This document shows positions 43,982-52,371 of a stretch of 64,000 bases of DNA, piece after piece. Each line of letters begins with the position of its first letter. Position 1 is the first letter of the stretch. Below the pieces are notes generated by a model. That model searched no databases. It had not been told where the DNA came from and worked only from the letters and a program-made list of their open reading frames with translations. Source of the stretch: Corallincola platygyrae (GTDB taxonomy: Bacteria > Pseudomonadota > Gammaproteobacteria > Enterobacterales > Neiellaceae); contig NZ_BAABLI010000013.1 in assembly GCF_039544265.1 (NCBI RefSeq), positions 62,001-126,000 of the forward strand, read 5' to 3'. The translations under genes and the position numbers were made by a program.

Positions 43982-44944
43982 ATGCGTATTTTTTGTCTGC
44001 TGCTGTTAAGTGTAGTGAGTACCTTCGTTTCGGCTAATTGGCATCAGCAGTATGCTGAAACCATGGGAACTCGTGTCGGTGTAGAACTCTGGCATGAAGA
44101 TGAAGCAAAAGCCCAACAGGTTATGGCTGAAGTGCTTGCCGAGATGGTGCGAATCAATGAGCAGATGAGTCCCTACATCAATTCGAGCGAGCTAAGTCAG
44201 GTCAATAATAAAGCGTCTGATGAAGCCGTTGTGATATCGGCAGAATTGTTTGCTTTGTTAAGTAAATCCAATCGCTTTGCGGTGCTAAGTGATGGTGCAT
44301 TTGATATCAGTTTTGCCTCCGTGGGATATCAATATGATTACCGTGACTCAAAGCGCCCCGATGCAGAGGCCCTGAATGCCGATCTCTACCGTGTCGACTA
44401 TCGACAGATCCTGTTAGATGCCGAGCAATCCACCGTAAAGTTTGGACGCCAGAAGATGCGCATTGATTTGGGGGGAATCGCAAAAGGGCATGCTGTTGAC
44501 CTGGGCATAGCGGTCCTCAAGAAGCATGGCATTAAACACGGTTTGGTAAATGCCGGTGGTGATACCCGTTTGATTGGCGACAGACGAGGGCGCCCATGGA
44601 TGGTTGGTGTAAAAGATCCTCGAGGTGATCGTCAGGCCGTGATGCTTCCTCTCAGCGATGTCGCAATCTCAACATCTGGTGACTATGAGCGCTACTTTGA
44701 AGAGGATGGTGTCCGTTACCATCATATTATCAACCCAAGAACCGGGGACTCCGCACGGGAAGTTCAGAGCGTGACAATCCTGGCTCCTGACTCCACCACC
44801 GCTGACGCACTATCTACGACAGTGTTTGTGCTGGGGGTTAGCAGAGGCTTGGCGTTGGTTGATGAGCTGTCTGACGTGGATGCCATCATCATCGATGCTG
44901 AGAGGAAAATGCACTATTCCAGTGGTCTTGGGGCACCGGACTAG
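43982..44944 (+). CDS. apbE: FAD:protein FMN transferase (ApbE)
   Basis: Periplasmic enzyme that attaches FMN covalently to Ser/Thr of exported redox proteins. 320 residues, with signal peptide LLLLSVVSTFVSA, the flavin-binding IDLGGIAKGHAVDLGI, YHHIINPRTGDSAREVQSVT, and the metal-binding ADALSTTVFVLG. There is no lipobox, so it is soluble rather than the usual lipoprotein. GGAG precedes the ATG. No NqrBC/RnfDG or FMN-binding-domain gene is in the window, so its target is elsewhere or not recognised. It lies about 2 kb from the redox cluster that begins at 46.8 kb. Confidence 0.94.
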   Translation: MRIFCLLLLSVVSTFVSANWHQQYAETMGTRVGVELWHEDEAKAQQVMAEVLAEMVRINEQMSPYINSSELSQVNNKASDEAVVISAELFALLSKSNRFAVLSDGAFDISFASVGYQYDYRDSKRPDAEALNADLYRVDYRQILLDAEQSTVKFGRQKMRIDLGGIAKGHAVDLGIAVLKKHGIKHGLVNAGGDTRLIGDRRGRPWMVGVKDPRGDRQAVMLPLSDVAISTSGDYERYFEEDGVRYHHIINPRTGDSAREVQSVTILAPDSTTADALSTTVFVLGVSRGLALVDELSDVDAIIIDAERKMHYSSGLGAPD

Positions 44945-44970
44945 GTTCTTCTTGCGGCAGGTCAGATACA

Positions 44971-44996
44971 AAGAAGCCCCTTTTCAGGGGCTTCTT
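44971..44996. terminator. Bidirectional terminator between apbE and Crp/Fnr gene
   Basis: AAGAAGCCCC (44971-44980), loop TTTTCA, GGGGCTTCTT (44987-44996): a perfect 10-bp stem between two convergent genes. The T-tracts are short but embedded in the stem ends on both strands. Confidence 0.85.
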
Positions 44997-45018
44997 ACAT
45001 TGAGCTATGGCTGTTGCC

Positions 45019-45705
45019 CTAAGCAGCATTTTCCAGTGCTGGTTCATCGAAGCACTTGGCTGGCAAGCAGCAGCCCTCTTCGAACAGGACAATCGTTTTT
45101 CCGTCCGTAGAAATCTGATCTTCTTTGACCAGATCTTTTAGTACGCGCCCCACCGTTTCGCGGCTAGCACCCACCATACGAGCAATATCCATACGGGTAT
45201 AACGGATCTGGATCCCCTCAGGGTGTGTCATGGCGTTTTCTAAGGTGCTGAGATAGCCCAGCTTCTCTTCTACACGCTCCCGAACACCCATACTGGATGC
45301 CGCTTGCACCTGTTTGATATAGGTTTGCTGGCGGGTGGCATTTTGCACCGCAAGCGTATTCAGCAGCATAGGCTCTTTTGCAATCAGCTTTGCTACCACG
45401 CTGTATGGAATTGCTATGGCACATGATGGTTCTCGTGCTCTAGCGATAGTGGTATGGCGAATTTCTCCCTGGCATTGCAAAAAGTATTCCCCCTCAGCTG
45501 CTAAAGAACCGGGCGCTGCCATGTCCAAAATAGTGCCTAATGTTCCTTCATAGGGCACACAAAGCTCAAAGCTGCCATCGGTAACTAAGAAAAGATGAGT
45601 GGCAACTGTATCAATATCGTAAAGGAGCTGGCCTCGGCGATAGGAAACTTCGCGTCCGTGTTGGGCCAGCAATGATAGGCACGGGTCGTTCTTCCAATAA
45701 GTCAT
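45019..45705 (-). CDS. Crp/Fnr family transcriptional regulator
   Basis: 228 residues: an N-terminal cyclic-nucleotide-binding-like barrel (GTILDMAAPGSLAAEGEYFL), a dimer helix, and a Crp-type HTH (TRMDIARMVGASRETVGRVL then KDLVKEDQIST). The RExxGR-type recognition helix (RETVGRVLK) is like that of CRP, so TGTGA-type half-sites are plausible targets. The FNR cysteine cluster is not present. It lies between apbE and the redox/OMP cluster and is a candidate regulator of either. Confidence 0.9.
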   Translation of the reverse strand: MTYWKNDPCLSLLAQHGREVSYRRGQLLYDIDTVATHLFLVTDGSFELCVPYEGTLGTILDMAAPGSLAAEGEYFLQCQGEIRHTTIARAREPSCAIAIPYSVVAKLIAKEPMLLNTLAVQNATRQQTYIKQVQAASSMGVRERVEEKLGYLSTLENAMTHPEGIQIRYTRMDIARMVGASRETVGRVLKDLVKEDQISTDGKTIVLFEEGCCLPAKCFDEPALENAA

Positions 45706-46009
45706 AAGGCTACCTGATATGTGCGTAAGTAAACATCAACCTCGCGAGAAGTGAAAACTATCAAGCGAATGTTACATTCTTGAGAAACCTTGCAGGAATA
45801 AGCAGCTTGTGTGCCAAATGAAGTGAAATAATCATTTTAAATCAAACACTCCTTGTTAACTTATCTTTACGCTGGTCGATAAGTGTTCATTCATCCTGAA
45901 AGGGGCCTTGATATTAACTGATGATCTTTGGTTTTCTTAATTTTTTATCAATGTGTTTAGAAAAGCAGCTGTAAAGCTGCTTTTTTATACTGGGAGGGAG
46001 TCGGTGCTC
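45706..46009. other. Intergenic region, AT-rich
   Basis: 304 bases without a gene between the start of the Crp/Fnr gene and the end of the 46010 lipoprotein gene. It is AT-rich (poly-T stretches around 45935-45950). Apart from the hairpin at 45961-45984 I see only unpaired FNR-like half-sites (TTGAT near 45909, ATCAA near 45948), not a full site. No small gene with a ribosome site was found. Confidence 0.45.
45961..45986 (-). terminator. Terminator of the 46010 lipoprotein gene
   Basis: AAAAGCAGCT (45961-45970), loop GTAA, AGCTGCTTTT (45975-45984). On the minus strand it begins 26 bases after the lipoprotein stop and ends in TTTT; on the plus strand it has a longer T-run but no upstream gene. 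Confidence 0.8.
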
Positions 46010-46669
46010 TTATCGTTGAGGGGGAAGGTTTTCCATTTCGAGCAGAAAGTCTTCGGAAGAGTGGCAACTCCAAGGTCCAATAAGCTGTTTACGGGTTGGA
46101 TACTTGGTGAAAAGGTTATCGCGATAGCTTGCTAACCAGTTTGTTACTGATTCGTAATTATCAGAAACTCTTACTCTGAAATAAAGGTCGTTAGAAAATA
46201 TGCCAATATCTGTTTCTCCAGCATCAAAGTGAAACTCCCCTGCATAAGTGATTTGACCCAATTTAATGTCAAACGTGCCAACACATTTAAGAGAAATCAC
46301 ACCGATATCTTGGCCTGAGAAGCTATCCTCTGGCAGCCATATCACTTGAAAAAGTGAATATGTTCCAGGCGTAAGTTTAACGACAACGATTTCAGATGGG
46401 CCTCGTGCAACTAGGCCATTAAAGCTGTCTTCAAGGTCCGCATCGACCCACTTCCCTTCGACTAATTTTCTTGGGAGAAAGGTAATTTGGCGGTGTCCAG
46501 TTCTTAGACTCGGCTTAACTCCATTGATATGCACGCCCATTACCAAAAGCCCTTCGGTGTCGGGGTCAATGTCGGCGTTGGCAGGAAGTTGGTTGGTAGT
46601 TATTTCGCACCCAGATAGGATAGTTATCGCTAAAAATGCGCATATAAGCGCGCCAGTCCTTGGTTGCAT
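46010..46669 (-). CDS. Lipoprotein of unknown function
   Basis: 219 residues with a lipoprotein signal (FLAITILSGCEITTNQLP; lipid Cys at about 21). The mature part is predicted mostly beta: TEGLLVMGVHINGVKPS, GTYSLFQVIWLPEDSF, TFDIKLGQITYAGEFHFD. I recognise no named family. The local base composition is more AT-rich than neighbouring genes, hinting at recent acquisition. GAGG precedes ATG 46669. Monocistronic. Confidence 0.72.
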   Translation of the reverse strand: MQPRTGALICAFLAITILSGCEITTNQLPANADIDPDTEGLLVMGVHINGVKPSLRTGHRQITFLPRKLVEGKWVDADLEDSFNGLVARGPSEIVVVKLTPGTYSLFQVIWLPEDSFSGQDIGVISLKCVGTFDIKLGQITYAGEFHFDAGETDIGIFSNDLYFRVRVSDNYESVTNWLASYRDNLFTKYPTRKQLIGPWSCHSSEDFLLEMENLPPQR

Positions 46670-46770
46670 AATTACCTCAAATACTGTCTTTTTGGTTTGT
46701 CGTTATTAAACCTGATAGAACTTGGTAGTTTCATGTTTTTACGCAAAAAACCGAGCTCGTAGAACGTGAA

Positions 46771-46786
46771 AGGACCTCCATGTCCT
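46771..46786 (-). repeat. GGA-loop hairpin after the DUF1501-like gene
   Basis: AGGAC-CTCCAT-GTCCT on the plus strand, so the minus-strand RNA presents AGGAC-AUGGAG-GUCCU with GGA in the loop. It lies 11 bases past the stop of the leftward operon and belongs to the same style of hairpin as the block at 18705-18888. Confidence 0.55.
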
Positions 46787-46797
46787 GCATACACTAT

Positions 46798-48396
46798 CTA
46801 ACTGCCAATAGTGCCATTAACAATTGGCGTAAATGCGGTCAGGCTATCCATCAAACTGGCATTGCCTAAACCGTGGCCAGGGAACTGCGAGGCGAAGTTA
46901 CCTTGTTCACCGTGCAGTGCCATGTAGTTAAGCACGACACTTTCCACCAACAGGTTGACGTTGTTTGCCGCAGGTGTACCCGCTGTTTCAACAGATGCGT
47001 CTGGTCGCATATAGCCTATCTGTTGATGCAGCGCCTGAGCTTCAGGGCTCCCCCCCATCAGCACAGCTCTGCCGTTGGGGTTATAAACCAGGAAGAAGCT
47101 GGCGGCAGTGGATTGGTTGTCGCCAGTCCATTCACCTTTACCGCGACCTTCTACTGAATCGTCGATGCGGCCGTTACTTGCCACAGAACCATCACTGAAC
47201 ACGTAAAGCATCAGGGGCATACCTCGACGCGCCGCATACTCCAGGCAGGCTCCCATGCAGCGGCCGGCGCGTAAGTCTCGGATCTCTCCAGTAGCGCGAT
47301 CACCAGTATGGTAATCAAAGCCACCCATGGTGATGGTGCCAGCACCGGCAAAGCCGTTGATGGCGAGTTTCATCACCGAGGCGGTTTTGCGGAACTCGGC
47401 TTCGCTATCAAACTCATCGATAGTAAAGATCCCGCCGGGGCCAACAATGTCTGGGTCCAGAGCGGGATCCAGTGTTGATGGATCGCCAAAACGATCTGCC
47501 AGATCTGCACTTTTCACATAACCACAGTTGACCATCTCTTTGATTACTTCGTCTGTGGTTACCTGAGTGTTGATGCGGCCGAGTTTGCGGTCACTGATAC
47601 GCTGAATCGACTCCATTACGGCAACGGCGTCTGCTTGATCCAGCAGGCCGACTAAGTCACCGACATCCACCAAGCCGGTCACGTCGCTGGGACGGTCGAT
47701 CTTAGTGGGACGGATCTGCGGGTCTATCAGAGCCGCAGGCGCCATTGAGTTGCCTCCAGAATCCGAGCTGCGTGAGCCAATCAAGGACATCAGTGAGCCG
47801 TCAGCCCCGGCACGGGCAATACCGTACATGGGGTTGTGAGGGTTATTACCCGTGTCGTTCTCCGAGCGAGCGGGGATCACGGCACCATTGATAGCGGCGC
47901 GAGTACCTGCACTGGTTTTCTCCATAATCCCAGCGAGGAACTGGCTGTCACTATGAAACGCCAGACCAAGGTCTGTGTTGATAAAGTCACTGGTACCTGT
48001 ATCTGGGTTGGTAACCGCAGGTGTCATGTCTCCCGGCAATCCCAGTTTGGAGTAACCGGCAGAACTGAGGAAATCCATCTGTCCGCCACGGCCGCCTACC
48101 AGTACATTTGAACCAGCGATATTGGCACCGCCAGCTAGGTCAAAGCAGATAAAAGGAATTTTACCTGCACCCTGAACGGCAATACCGCAGGACTGACGCA
48201 GGGTTTCCAGATCTGGGCTCAGAGCAGCCATCGCATCGCGAGGGTTACTGAACATACTGAAAATTGAGGCGCCGGCAACGACGCCAGCCCCTTTCATCAG
48301 GCCCGCCGAGATAAAGTCGCGGCGAGTCATTGGGCGGCTGTGATCCCCAAATAGCAGGGGCGCATCGGGATGCAAAGGCTTTCTACGTTTGGCCAT
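46798..48396 (-). CDS. Tat-exported DUF1501-like protein
   Basis: 532 residues with a twin-arginine signal (MTRRDFISAGLMKGAGVVAG) and extended basic N-terminus. The mature part resembles DUF1501 proteins: CFDLAGGANIAGSNVLVGGR near the start, GGFDYHTGDR (the GxDxH element), then LEYAARRGMPLMLYVFSDGS. The fold belongs near alkaline-phosphatase-like enzymes, but clear metal ligands are not all visible, so enzymatic function is unproven. A strong AGGAGG ribosome site precedes the ATG. Last gene of a three-gene leftward operon with two heme proteins. Confidence 0.7.
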   Translation of the reverse strand: MAKRRKPLHPDAPLLFGDHSRPMTRRDFISAGLMKGAGVVAGASIFSMFSNPRDAMAALSPDLETLRQSCGIAVQGAGKIPFICFDLAGGANIAGSNVLVGGRGGQMDFLSSAGYSKLGLPGDMTPAVTNPDTGTSDFINTDLGLAFHSDSQFLAGIMEKTSAGTRAAINGAVIPARSENDTGNNPHNPMYGIARAGADGSLMSLIGSRSSDSGGNSMAPAALIDPQIRPTKIDRPSDVTGLVDVGDLVGLLDQADAVAVMESIQRISDRKLGRINTQVTTDEVIKEMVNCGYVKSADLADRFGDPSTLDPALDPDIVGPGGIFTIDEFDSEAEFRKTASVMKLAINGFAGAGTITMGGFDYHTGDRATGEIRDLRAGRCMGACLEYAARRGMPLMLYVFSDGSVASNGRIDDSVEGRGKGEWTGDNQSTAASFFLVYNPNGRAVLMGGSPEAQALHQQIGYMRPDASVETAGTPAANNVNLLVESVVLNYMALHGEQGNFASQFPGHGLGNASLMDSLTAFTPIVNGTIGS

Positions 48397-48410
48397 TGTA
48401 TTCCCTCCTT

Positions 48411-50846
48411 TTATTGAAACAGCATGGCTGCACTGCCAAGAACGGCGGCACAGCTTGCTTTGACTACAGTACGAGTGCGGTTGGCATCACAGCCGTCAGC
48501 GCACACAGTGAGGCGATCTATTAGATCGTTCAGCTCGGATTCGACATCGGCGGCATCAGGCTGAGTCGCAAGTCCTGCTCCCAACATGTTTTCAACCAAG
48601 GGGTCGATGATCTGGCTGCGGCCCGTGGCATCAAATGCTGCGTTGGCACTGACACTGAAATCAAATCCCGGGAAGTAGGCAGTTCGTAGCGAACTGTCCT
48701 CAACCAGCGCGTCACAGTACTTAATCGCCAGCTGTGTCACCGCCATCTGATGAGATGACAGGAAGGTTTCTATATTGATAACTGAAGGTAATTGCTGCTG
48801 TACCGTCAGATAGGTCTCCTGTACGCCATCTGCTGTGGTGGCGACACCTGTCATGACACTCATACTGGCGTTGATTTCGGCGAAGTTTCGCATGCCTATA
48901 TCTGGCTGCGGGTCCTGATCTGCAGGTGGGCCGGGTGGTACAGGAATCGGTTCGACATAAACATTTTCGTGTCCCGCGAAGCGTTCGAAAGTTAAGAAGA
49001 ACTCATCACTTTCCGGTCCTTTCTCAAGGCCCACCAAAGTACCCAGCGAGCTAAGTACACGGGCTTCTGCCAGTGATGTTCCTGCGTCAACAGTAACATC
49101 CAAATTACCGTACGCCTGTCCGACATTGGCCTCTTTGCCATTGATACCCAAACGCATTCCCTCAATAGGTAAGCTGTCGGTCAGTGCCGCACCGTCAAGG
49201 TTTATCAGGTAAGGTTCGGCAAACAGGTAGCTGTAGTTATCAAACTGACTCACCTCGAACACCACATAGGTGCGCGGCAGATTGATCAGGTCACCCACCG
49301 AGAACAGCAGGAAGAATTTCTCGCCGACGCCGGCATCGAAGTTCTGTTTAATCTGCTCAGGCGTCAGCAAACGATTGTGGATCGCCAATAAGCGCACGCT
49401 GCCTGACCACTGTCGGTCACTCGAGACTTCATTCCCTAAGACCAGAGCATAACTGTCATCCCAACTGCCGATGGTGCCGCCAGCCTCGATATCGGTTAAC
49501 GGAATTAGCTCACCGTTTACGTAGATTTGTCGGCCATTGACCGGATCAAAAGTCACGACCACATGTTGCAATGTTGCCTGCAGGATCTCATCTGCATCAG
49601 GCGTCGACAGCGCGGGCTCACCGTTACGGTCTGTGGTTGAACTGCGGTTAAGGAAGTCATAGTTATAAAGGGTTTGGCCCAGTGTAAAGTTCCGGTCTGT
49701 GGTGCCCGCAGAGTAGCTGACAATACGTGCTGGACCTTCCTGGGTGACATTCGCCGGTGCGAACCAGCCTTCGATACTGTACTCGCCTGTTGCAGTGATC
49801 AGTGAATGCAGTTTTCTCGATGAGGCGGTTGAAGCCTGTGCTTTACCGCTGTTAATCATCAAGCCCCAGCTGCCCAGCCATTCGACATCGCCTGAGATAG
49901 TCAGGTTGGCCGCAGGCTCCAGGCCACTGGTGTCGTAAGCCGTATTGCCTTCGCCGGTTTTGAACTGATAAAGCGCAACCAGATTTTCTTCAAAACGGCC
50001 ACCTGAAGATGCAACCACACCGTCAGTTAAACGAACCGCTTTGGAAAGTACCAATTCAGGATCGATTTCGGTCAGGTCGATGGCGTCACTAAAGGCCTGA
50101 ATTGCCGTTTCCATCTCATCAGCATCGCTGGAGCAGTTGCTCCAACAGTTGTGGAACTCGCTGCGTAAACGAACCACCAGTCGAGAGCGGCTTGGTGTGT
50201 CCAGGTCGATTTTTGACTTCGCAGCTTCATAGGCTGTTGAAGTGTCCGCACTGGCAAAGTAGGGCGATTGTGGGATCGCAGCATCATCACTATGACACTG
50301 AGCACAATACTCTCGGACGATGGGATAGATGGTGTTGATGTAGTTATCTGGTTCGAGTGGGAAGCTCTTGCTGGCGCCAGGCTCACGGATCACCGGATCA
50401 GTTAGCTCCACTTCGTTGCCGTCACCACCCAGGGTGCCACCCGCCCAATTGCTGATCCATTGCGTCATGGTTTCAGCACAGGCGGTATCGCTGTCCAGCC
50501 AGCAGTTATGGCCTCCGCCAACTTTAACCACCAAGCGAGAATCGCCGGGCCTTTCCAGATCTACCAGAGGGTTGGTCTCTGTATATGCCAAGTTGATATC
50601 GTCATCACGCACGAAATAGGGCGCCTGGTCTGTGTTGTGGCAGGCACCACAGCGGTTAACTGCTTCGAGGTTGTCCCACAGATTAAGCTTGAAACGCTGC
50701 ACATCCGTGGTGGCGGGTGCAGGGCCGTTGTAATTGCCATCGGTCGGTTGCTGATTGCTGGGTGGCAGTGTTTCTGTATCGCTACCGCCGCCACAGCCAT
50801 TGAGCAGGGCAACAGACGCGAGCAAAGCGATTAATACATTCTTCAT
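48411..50846 (-). CDS. LamG-domain lipoprotein with two c-type heme motifs
   Basis: 811-residue lipoprotein (signal ALLASVALLNGCGGGSD, lipid Cys18). Two heme c sites, CGACH at 66-70 and CAQCH at 181-185, lie in two similar units, each followed by RLVVK/RLVVRL and a GHNCW or FHNCW element, so the region looks duplicated. A LamG/concanavalin-like domain covers about 285-500 (EYSIEGWFAP; VVVTFDPVNGRQIYVNGELI). The C-terminal 300 residues are unassigned. Predicted outer-membrane-attached cytochrome with a binding module. GGAG precedes the ATG; 9 bases separate it from the upstream gene. Confidence 0.82.
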   Translation of the reverse strand: MKNVLIALLASVALLNGCGGGSDTETLPPSNQQPTDGNYNGPAPATTDVQRFKLNLWDNLEAVNRCGACHNTDQAPYFVRDDDINLAYTETNPLVDLERPGDSRLVVKVGGGHNCWLDSDTACAETMTQWISNWAGGTLGGDGNEVELTDPVIREPGASKSFPLEPDNYINTIYPIVREYCAQCHSDDAAIPQSPYFASADTSTAYEAAKSKIDLDTPSRSRLVVRLRSEFHNCWSNCSSDADEMETAIQAFSDAIDLTEIDPELVLSKAVRLTDGVVASSGGRFEENLVALYQFKTGEGNTAYDTSGLEPAANLTISGDVEWLGSWGLMINSGKAQASTASSRKLHSLITATGEYSIEGWFAPANVTQEGPARIVSYSAGTTDRNFTLGQTLYNYDFLNRSSTTDRNGEPALSTPDADEILQATLQHVVVTFDPVNGRQIYVNGELIPLTDIEAGGTIGSWDDSYALVLGNEVSSDRQWSGSVRLLAIHNRLLTPEQIKQNFDAGVGEKFFLLFSVGDLINLPRTYVVFEVSQFDNYSYLFAEPYLINLDGAALTDSLPIEGMRLGINGKEANVGQAYGNLDVTVDAGTSLAEARVLSSLGTLVGLEKGPESDEFFLTFERFAGHENVYVEPIPVPPGPPADQDPQPDIGMRNFAEINASMSVMTGVATTADGVQETYLTVQQQLPSVINIETFLSSHQMAVTQLAIKYCDALVEDSSLRTAYFPGFDFSVSANAAFDATGRSQIIDPLVENMLGAGLATQPDAADVESELNDLIDRLTVCADGCDANRTRTVVKASCAAVLGSAAMLFQ

Positions 50847-50855
50847 CTCGGTCTC

Positions 50856-52058
50856 CTACTCGCCCATGCAGTACACGGCAGATTCAGCAAATACCTGCTT
50901 CATCTTGTAACCGCTGGCTTTAAAACTGTTCACCATCGAGGTGACCTGGGCTCTATCGGCGCCGTCAACAGGTGGTCTCAGGCAAACATTCTCGAATACT
51001 TTTTCTACCTGGCATTGTGCAAAAGCTTCTGAATGCGCCAGTTCCTGGCCCATGGTTTTGGCACCTCTGCCACTGCCAGGGAGCGAGTTGTCCCAGCCGA
51101 GCAGGGCATTTGTGCCTTCACGCCAGTAGTTGTCCCAGTCGTCGTTTTCGGTGACGTAGCCGTAGATAAAGTTATTGGCATTAATGCGGTATTTCTTAAC
51201 CACACGGCTGCCGGTATCTGGGTCGAGCTGTCCACTGCTGTTATAGATTAAGCGACCGTTCTCGCCAGTAGGGTCGGCATCAGCATCGTATTCATAGTTG
51301 TAGTAGGCAAAGGCCTGTGCAAGCGGGTCCATGCCGTTATGGCAGCCAACGCAGTTGTTCATAAACACGCGGCTGTCACCACCAGGACTGCGAGTCACAT
51401 CCTGACGAATGCGGTCAGGCATGCGGCTGGTATCGTGGACCTGCTCTAAATCGCGACACATATGATTCATCAGTGTGAAGCGGAACATGGCGCGGTTGGT
51501 ACCCGCGATAAAGAAGGATTTTGCTGCGCCGCGGGTCGTCATTACCCCCGCGGTAGCTTCAGCTGGTAAGCCTGTCACGGATGATTGTGTCGACTGCACC
51601 AGCCCTGTTTTCAGGTTAACGTCTGCAGCTTCCATCGCTTCATAGTGCGCATTGTTGCTGACACTGTATGCGGGTAAGCCAAGTGAACCGTCACCTGTAT
51701 ACAGAATATCGCCCTGAAGTACCTGCCTGAAGTCGATATCATCTCGAATCATGCCGATAACTGTGGCGATATAATCATTAAAAGGAACAAAAACACTTTG
51801 GTCTCTGTTGGTCCATGGTGCTGCAAAAAGCTTCAGTGTGACATTGTAAAAATGCTCACTTTCCATGGCGGTATAGGCTGCACCTATGGCATCACCACCA
51901 TCAATAGCGGTAGCCATGGTTGCAAGTGTGGCGGGTGTAGGAGGTACGCCTGCCAACCTATCATGCAAGCGCTTGGCTTGCTCCTGGCTACCCGCCTGTA
52001 GCGGACCAGAAATGGTTACACCGCCTATTAATAAGGCAGCGACTAATAACCGGGTCAT
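50856..52058 (-). CDS. Exported protein with one c-type heme motif
   Basis: About 400 residues with signal peptide LLVAALLIGGVTISGPLQAG. A heme c motif CVGCHNGMDPLAQAF is at about 236-240 and recalls the DUF1588/DUF1592-type cytochrome fragments seen beside DUF1501 proteins; otherwise the sequence is unassigned. ATG 52058 is chosen because GGGGAG lies upstream; an alternative start at 52100 would put 14 basic residues before the signal. First gene of the leftward operon, facing the rightward operon over the shared control region. Confidence 0.75.
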   Translation of the reverse strand: MTRLLVAALLIGGVTISGPLQAGSQEQAKRLHDRLAGVPPTPATLATMATAIDGGDAIGAAYTAMESEHFYNVTLKLFAAPWTNRDQSVFVPFNDYIATVIGMIRDDIDFRQVLQGDILYTGDGSLGLPAYSVSNNAHYEAMEAADVNLKTGLVQSTQSSVTGLPAEATAGVMTTRGAAKSFFIAGTNRAMFRFTLMNHMCRDLEQVHDTSRMPDRIRQDVTRSPGGDSRVFMNNCVGCHNGMDPLAQAFAYYNYEYDADADPTGENGRLIYNSSGQLDPDTGSRVVKKYRINANNFIYGYVTENDDWDNYWREGTNALLGWDNSLPGSGRGAKTMGQELAHSEAFAQCQVEKVFENVCLRPPVDGADRAQVTSMVNSFKASGYKMKQVFAESAVYCMGE

Positions 52059-52371
52059 GGCATGTCTCCCCAAACGTTGTCTTACCCGTGTTTTCGCCAA
52101 CTCAGTAGAAACCTTGTGCTCTATTCGGCTTAGTTTCTACCCGTCGGCGTGTCCGGCGAATTGTTAACTAAATGTGACTGTTTTTTCACCGTAGCGGTCA
52201 CAATAATACGTATTTCTCGTCACTTTTTTCGGATTTTCGTGACCTCCGTAGCTGGAATTTGCGATTTACGCTGTACATAATGCCCGCTCAATAATTGCAA
52301 CGTTTATTTAACAATTACGCAATTATCGGTACCTGACATGCAGTTAACTGTTTGTCTTAAAAAGAGTAAGC
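52059..52371. promoter_or_regulatory. Shared control region of two divergent redox/OMP operons
   Basis: 313 bases. Four GTGAC/GTCAC half-sites occur in 71 bases: TGTGAC 52173-52178, GTCACA 52197-52202, CGTCAC 52218-52223 and GTGAC 52239-52243. They form two inverted pairs with spacings of 18 and 15, not the N6 spacing of a classical CRP site. Further right, ATAATTGC (52291-52298) and GCAATTAT (52319-52326) form a perfect inverted repeat. AATTGTTAA near 52159 and TTAACAATT near 52308 are also complementary. I infer a common regulator for both operons. Confidence 0.5.

Noticed and set aside
52173..52202. Classical CRP site at the divergent promoter
   Set aside because: Within TGTGACTGTTTTTTCACC the half-sites are eight bases apart rather than six, so I list the region only as half-sites of unknown specificity.
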